A stretch of 6,786 bases of DNA. Source: Anaerolineae bacterium (lineage in GTDB: Bacteria > Chloroflexota > Anaerolineae > Aggregatilineales > Aggregatilineaceae). The DNA lies in the NCBI GenBank assembly GCA_016929355.1, contig JAFGJA010000608.1, positions 1-6,786 on the forward strand, written 5' to 3'. Positions 4,670 through 6,786 of the stretch are shown here, in pieces (positions within the stretch are counted from its first letter, which is position 1; each line of letters begins with the position of its first letter). A program made the position numbers and the translations under genes. Under the pieces are notes generated by a model. That model was not told the origin of the DNA, ran no database searches, and saw nothing but the letters and a program-made list of their open reading frames with translations.

Positions 4670-6544
4670 ATGTCCGCCCAAGAATATACGTTTCAAGCTG
4701 AAATCCAGCAGCTATTAAATATCCTGGTCCATTCGCTCTATACCGAGCAAGAAATTTTCCTCCGCGAACTGATCTCCAACGCCTCTGACGCGCTGAACCG
4801 GGTGCAGTTCGAGATGTTGAGCAATGACGACGTGATCGACGCCGACGCCGAACTCGCTATTCGTATCAGCGTGGATAAAGACGCGGGGACGCTCACCATC
4901 GCGGATACCGGGATCGGCATGAATCACGATGAGTTGGTGCGCAACCTGGGCACGATTGCGCAGTCCGGTGCAAAAGAATTTCTCAAGCAGTTGCAGGATG
5001 CGCAGGCGCAGAATATCCCGGCGAGTGATCTGATCGGGCAGTTCGGCGTGGGGTTCTATTCCGTGTTCATGGTCGCGGATAAAGTGACCGTGACCTCGCG
5101 CTCCTTCCGCCCGGACGATCAAGCGTTTGCCTGGACCTCGGATGGCAGCAATACGTTTACCATCGAACCCGCCGAGAAGGATACACGCGGCACGGAAATT
5201 ACCGTGTTTGTGAATGAGGAGGGCCAAGAATTCCTCGAAACATTCCGCTTGCGTAATATCGTCAAGAAACACTCGGACTTTATCGCATTCCCGATCTACC
5301 TGGATGACGAGGTGGCTAACCAACAAACGGCGCTCTGGCGGCAGCCCGCACGGGATGTCGAGAGCGAGGCGTATGGTAGCTTCTATAAGCAGTTGACGCT
5401 GGATTACCGCGATCCCCTGCTGCATTTGCATGTCGTGGCCGACGCGCCGATCCAGTTTTACAGCGTGTTATATGTGCCGGGCAGCGCGGATCGGGGTATG
5501 TTCAATCTGCGCACAGATCATGGTCTCAAATTGTATGCGCGCAAGGTGCTGATCCAGGAATATAACAAGGACTTTTTGCCGAACTATCTCCGCTTTGTGG
5601 ATGGTGTAGTTGATTCGGAAGATTTGCCGCTCAATGTGGCGCGGGAGTCGATCCAGACGACGCGCGCGATTCAACGGATTGGCATGTCGCTCAAGGGGAA
5701 ATTTTTGGGCGAACTGGAACGTTTGGCCGATGAAGAACCGGATAAATATGCTACGTTCTGGCAGGAATTCGGCGTATTCCTCAAGGAAGGGATCGCTACC
5801 GAACCGGGTGACGCGGATCGGCTGGCTAAACTGCTGCGTTTCCATTCGACGGTGAGCGATGCGGATCAGCCGACAGTTTCTCTGGCGGATTACGTGGGCC
5901 GGATGCGTGATGATCAGGCGCAGATTTACTACATCCTGACGACGGATTTGCAGTCGGTGGTCAACAGTCCACACCTTGATCCATTCCTCGCGCGGGATAT
6001 TGAGGTGTTGTATCTGACGGAAGCGGTGGACAGCTTCATGCTGATGAATCTCACCGAGTTTGACGGGAAAAAACTGCAAAACGTCGATGATGCCGATCTC
6101 GAACTGCCGGATTTGCCGGAAGAAGCTGAGGACGAAACGCCCGCCGAACAGTTGGAAGAAGAACCGTTTGAGGCGGTCAAGGCGCGGTTTGCGGACGTGT
6201 TAGGCGAGCGCGTGACCGAAGTGCGCGAATCGAAGGTGCTGCGCGGGCATCCGGTGCGGTTGGCGACGCCGGAAGGCCAACTGGATCGCAATGTGCAGCG
6301 CGTTTATAAGATGCTGGATCAGGATTTCGATGTGCCGCGTAAAATTCTGGAACTCAATCGCCGCCATCCGTTGATCCATAATCTCGCGGGTTGGATCGCG
6401 GATAAGCCTGATGCGCCGCTTGTGCCGCAGGTGATCGAGCAGTTATTCGAGAGCGCGCTGCTGATGGATGGCATTCATCCCAACCCGGCGGATATGGTCG
6501 GGCGGATCGAGTCGCTGATGGAAGCGGCGACGAGAAGGGAATAG
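4670..6544 (+). CDS. htpG: HtpG, bacterial Hsp90 molecular chaperone
   Basis: This ATP-driven dimeric chaperone acts in the cytoplasm, remodelling client proteins, often with DnaK. It has 624 residues, the same length as E. coli HtpG. The N-terminal GHKL ATPase domain (about 1-220) shows LRELISNASDALNR with catalytic Glu33 and Mg-binding Asn37, then IADTGIGMN (77-85, ATP-binding Asp79), GTIAQSGAKEFL and the lid motif GQFGVGFYSVFMVAD (123-137). The middle domain (about 225-475) has DYRDPLLHLHV and LPLNVARES, whose Arg325 matches the gamma-phosphate-sensing Arg. An acidic linker (about 477-500, Glu/Asp-rich) leads to the dimerisation domain, with RKILELNRRHPLIHNL near its centre. The MEEVD tail is absent, as expected in bacteria. 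The ATG is fixed by AAGGAG nine bases upstream. It is a single-gene unit divergent from trmO. Heat regulation is expected, but I see no CIRCE site. Confidence 0.98.
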   Translation: MSAQEYTFQAEIQQLLNILVHSLYTEQEIFLRELISNASDALNRVQFEMLSNDDVIDADAELAIRISVDKDAGTLTIADTGIGMNHDELVRNLGTIAQSGAKEFLKQLQDAQAQNIPASDLIGQFGVGFYSVFMVADKVTVTSRSFRPDDQAFAWTSDGSNTFTIEPAEKDTRGTEITVFVNEEGQEFLETFRLRNIVKKHSDFIAFPIYLDDEVANQQTALWRQPARDVESEAYGSFYKQLTLDYRDPLLHLHVVADAPIQFYSVLYVPGSADRGMFNLRTDHGLKLYARKVLIQEYNKDFLPNYLRFVDGVVDSEDLPLNVARESIQTTRAIQRIGMSLKGKFLGELERLADEEPDKYATFWQEFGVFLKEGIATEPGDADRLAKLLRFHSTVSDADQPTVSLADYVGRMRDDQAQIYYILTTDLQSVVNSPHLDPFLARDIEVLYLTEAVDSFMLMNLTEFDGKKLQNVDDADLELPDLPEEAEDETPAEQLEEEPFEAVKARFADVLGERVTEVRESKVLRGHPVRLATPEGQLDRNVQRVYKMLDQDFDVPRKILELNRRHPLIHNLAGWIADKPDAPLVPQVIEQLFESALLMDGIHPNPADMVGRIESLMEAATRRE

Positions 6545-6562
6545 CGAAAGTCAAGAGCGATA

Positions 6563-6608
6563 TTCACCACAGAGACATAGAGAACACAGAGGAAAACGAG
6601 GTTAAAAG
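6563..6608 (+). repeat. Dispersed repeat (TTCACCRCAGAG...AGGTTAAAAG), copy 2
   Basis: TTCACCACAGAGAC, then ATAGAGAACACAGAG, then AAAACG and AGGTTAAAAG. The head and tail match copy 1 at 4366-4427, in the same orientation, without copy 1's inserted hairpin. It starts 18 bases after the htpG stop, so the two copies flank htpG in direct orientation. Confidence 0.55.
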
Positions 6609-6619
6609 CGAGAGAAAAG

Positions 6620-6632
6620 CGGAAGGCTTCCG
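6620..6632 (+). terminator. Short hairpin downstream of htpG
   Basis: CGGAAG-G-CTTCCG is a perfect inverted repeat about 75 bases after the htpG stop. It is the only GC-containing stem between htpG and the end element and could end the htpG transcript. No T-run follows (TAGATTTGGG), so a Rho-independent terminator is not well supported. Confidence 0.2.
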
Positions 6633-6725
6633 TAGATTTGGGATGAAAGGGCCAAAGCTATAAGCTAAATCCCGGATATGGGGGTGAAAAACGGCTAGTA
6701 CACGATGGCCTATGTTTAACCAGGG

Positions 6726-6786
6726 TTTTGTAGGGGTGGACCAATGTGTCCGCCCTGGGCCGACACGCTGGTCGGCCCCTACGAAA
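6726..6786. repeat. Second multi-hairpin element, at the window edge
   Basis: The outer arms TTTTGTAG (6726-6733) and CTACGAAA (6779-6786) pair with one G-T wobble. Two hairpins fill the inside: GGGTGGAC/GTCCGCCC (6734-6741/6748-6755, one wobble) and GGGCCGAC/GTCGGCCC (6757-6764/6771-6778, perfect). Only T6756 is unpaired between stems, giving a three-way junction. The GTAGG...CCTAC outer core matches the element at 3537-3614, but the inner hairpins differ in number and sequence. The element may continue beyond the window. Confidence 0.7.

Noticed and set aside
4715..5431. 238-codon open frame on the minus strand inside htpG
   Set aside because: It lies antisense to the conserved ATPase domain of HtpG, is compositionally odd (His/Arg-rich) and has no family resemblance.
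5468..6079. 203-codon open frame on the minus strand inside htpG
   Set aside because: This is a shadow of the HtpG middle domain, created by codon bias.
4366..6608. htpG between two direct repeats considered as a mobile element
   Set aside because: There is no transposase or integrase, no target-site duplication and no terminal inverted repeat. The flanking copies are members of a dispersed intergenic family, and HtpG is a housekeeping gene.

Overview
The window looks like chromosome from a free-living bacterium of roughly 50-55% GC, most likely Chloroflexota (Anaerolineae-like). That placement is inference. It rests on a PIN-type toxin-antitoxin remnant whose antitoxin carries an RWTPPPGA/LLREDRD tail, a DUF5666-like secreted protein with an Asp-rich tract, and several classes of intergenic dispersed repeat that I associate with that phylum. 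No database search was possible. Most genes have a clear Shine-Dalgarno sequence (GAGGAG, GAGGAGG, AAGGAG), which helped in choosing starts.

Layout, left to right. (1) 1-141: end of an upstream region, with a 7-bp inverted repeat followed by T-rich sequence that may be a terminator. (2) 142-1050, minus: secreted protein with a signal peptide, a DUF5666-like beta domain, six GDDDDDV heptads plus ten Asp, a small helical domain and a disordered Pro/Gly/Ser/Lys tail. (3) 1195-1581, plus: a type II toxin-antitoxin pair in which the antitoxin ORF is open and the overlapping PIN toxin has decayed through an internal deletion and frameshift. (4) 1592-2110, minus: membrane-anchored haem-binding (CxxCH) protein. 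(5) 2333-3547, plus: 12-TM major facilitator transporter. (6) 3537-3614: a 78-bp element between convergent genes in which every base can be assigned to one outer stem or three inner hairpins; it supplies the transporter's stop codon. (7) 3625-4116, minus: TrmO/TsaA-family tRNA methyltransferase. (8) 4131-4669: a long intergenic stretch of dispersed repeats, a terminator-like hairpin and a heptamer array. (9) 4670-6544, plus: HtpG (Hsp90), full length at 624 residues. (10) 6545-6786: more repeats, including a second multi-hairpin element at the right edge.

The genes do not form an operon. Apart from the toxin-antitoxin pair they are singletons in alternating orientation, with functions in the envelope (secreted protein, haem protein, transporter) and in housekeeping (tRNA modification, chaperone). 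I see no complete undescribed multi-gene system. The less ordinary content is the modular multi-hairpin repeat family between genes, the decayed toxin beside an open antitoxin, and the architecture of the Asp-heptad secreted protein.
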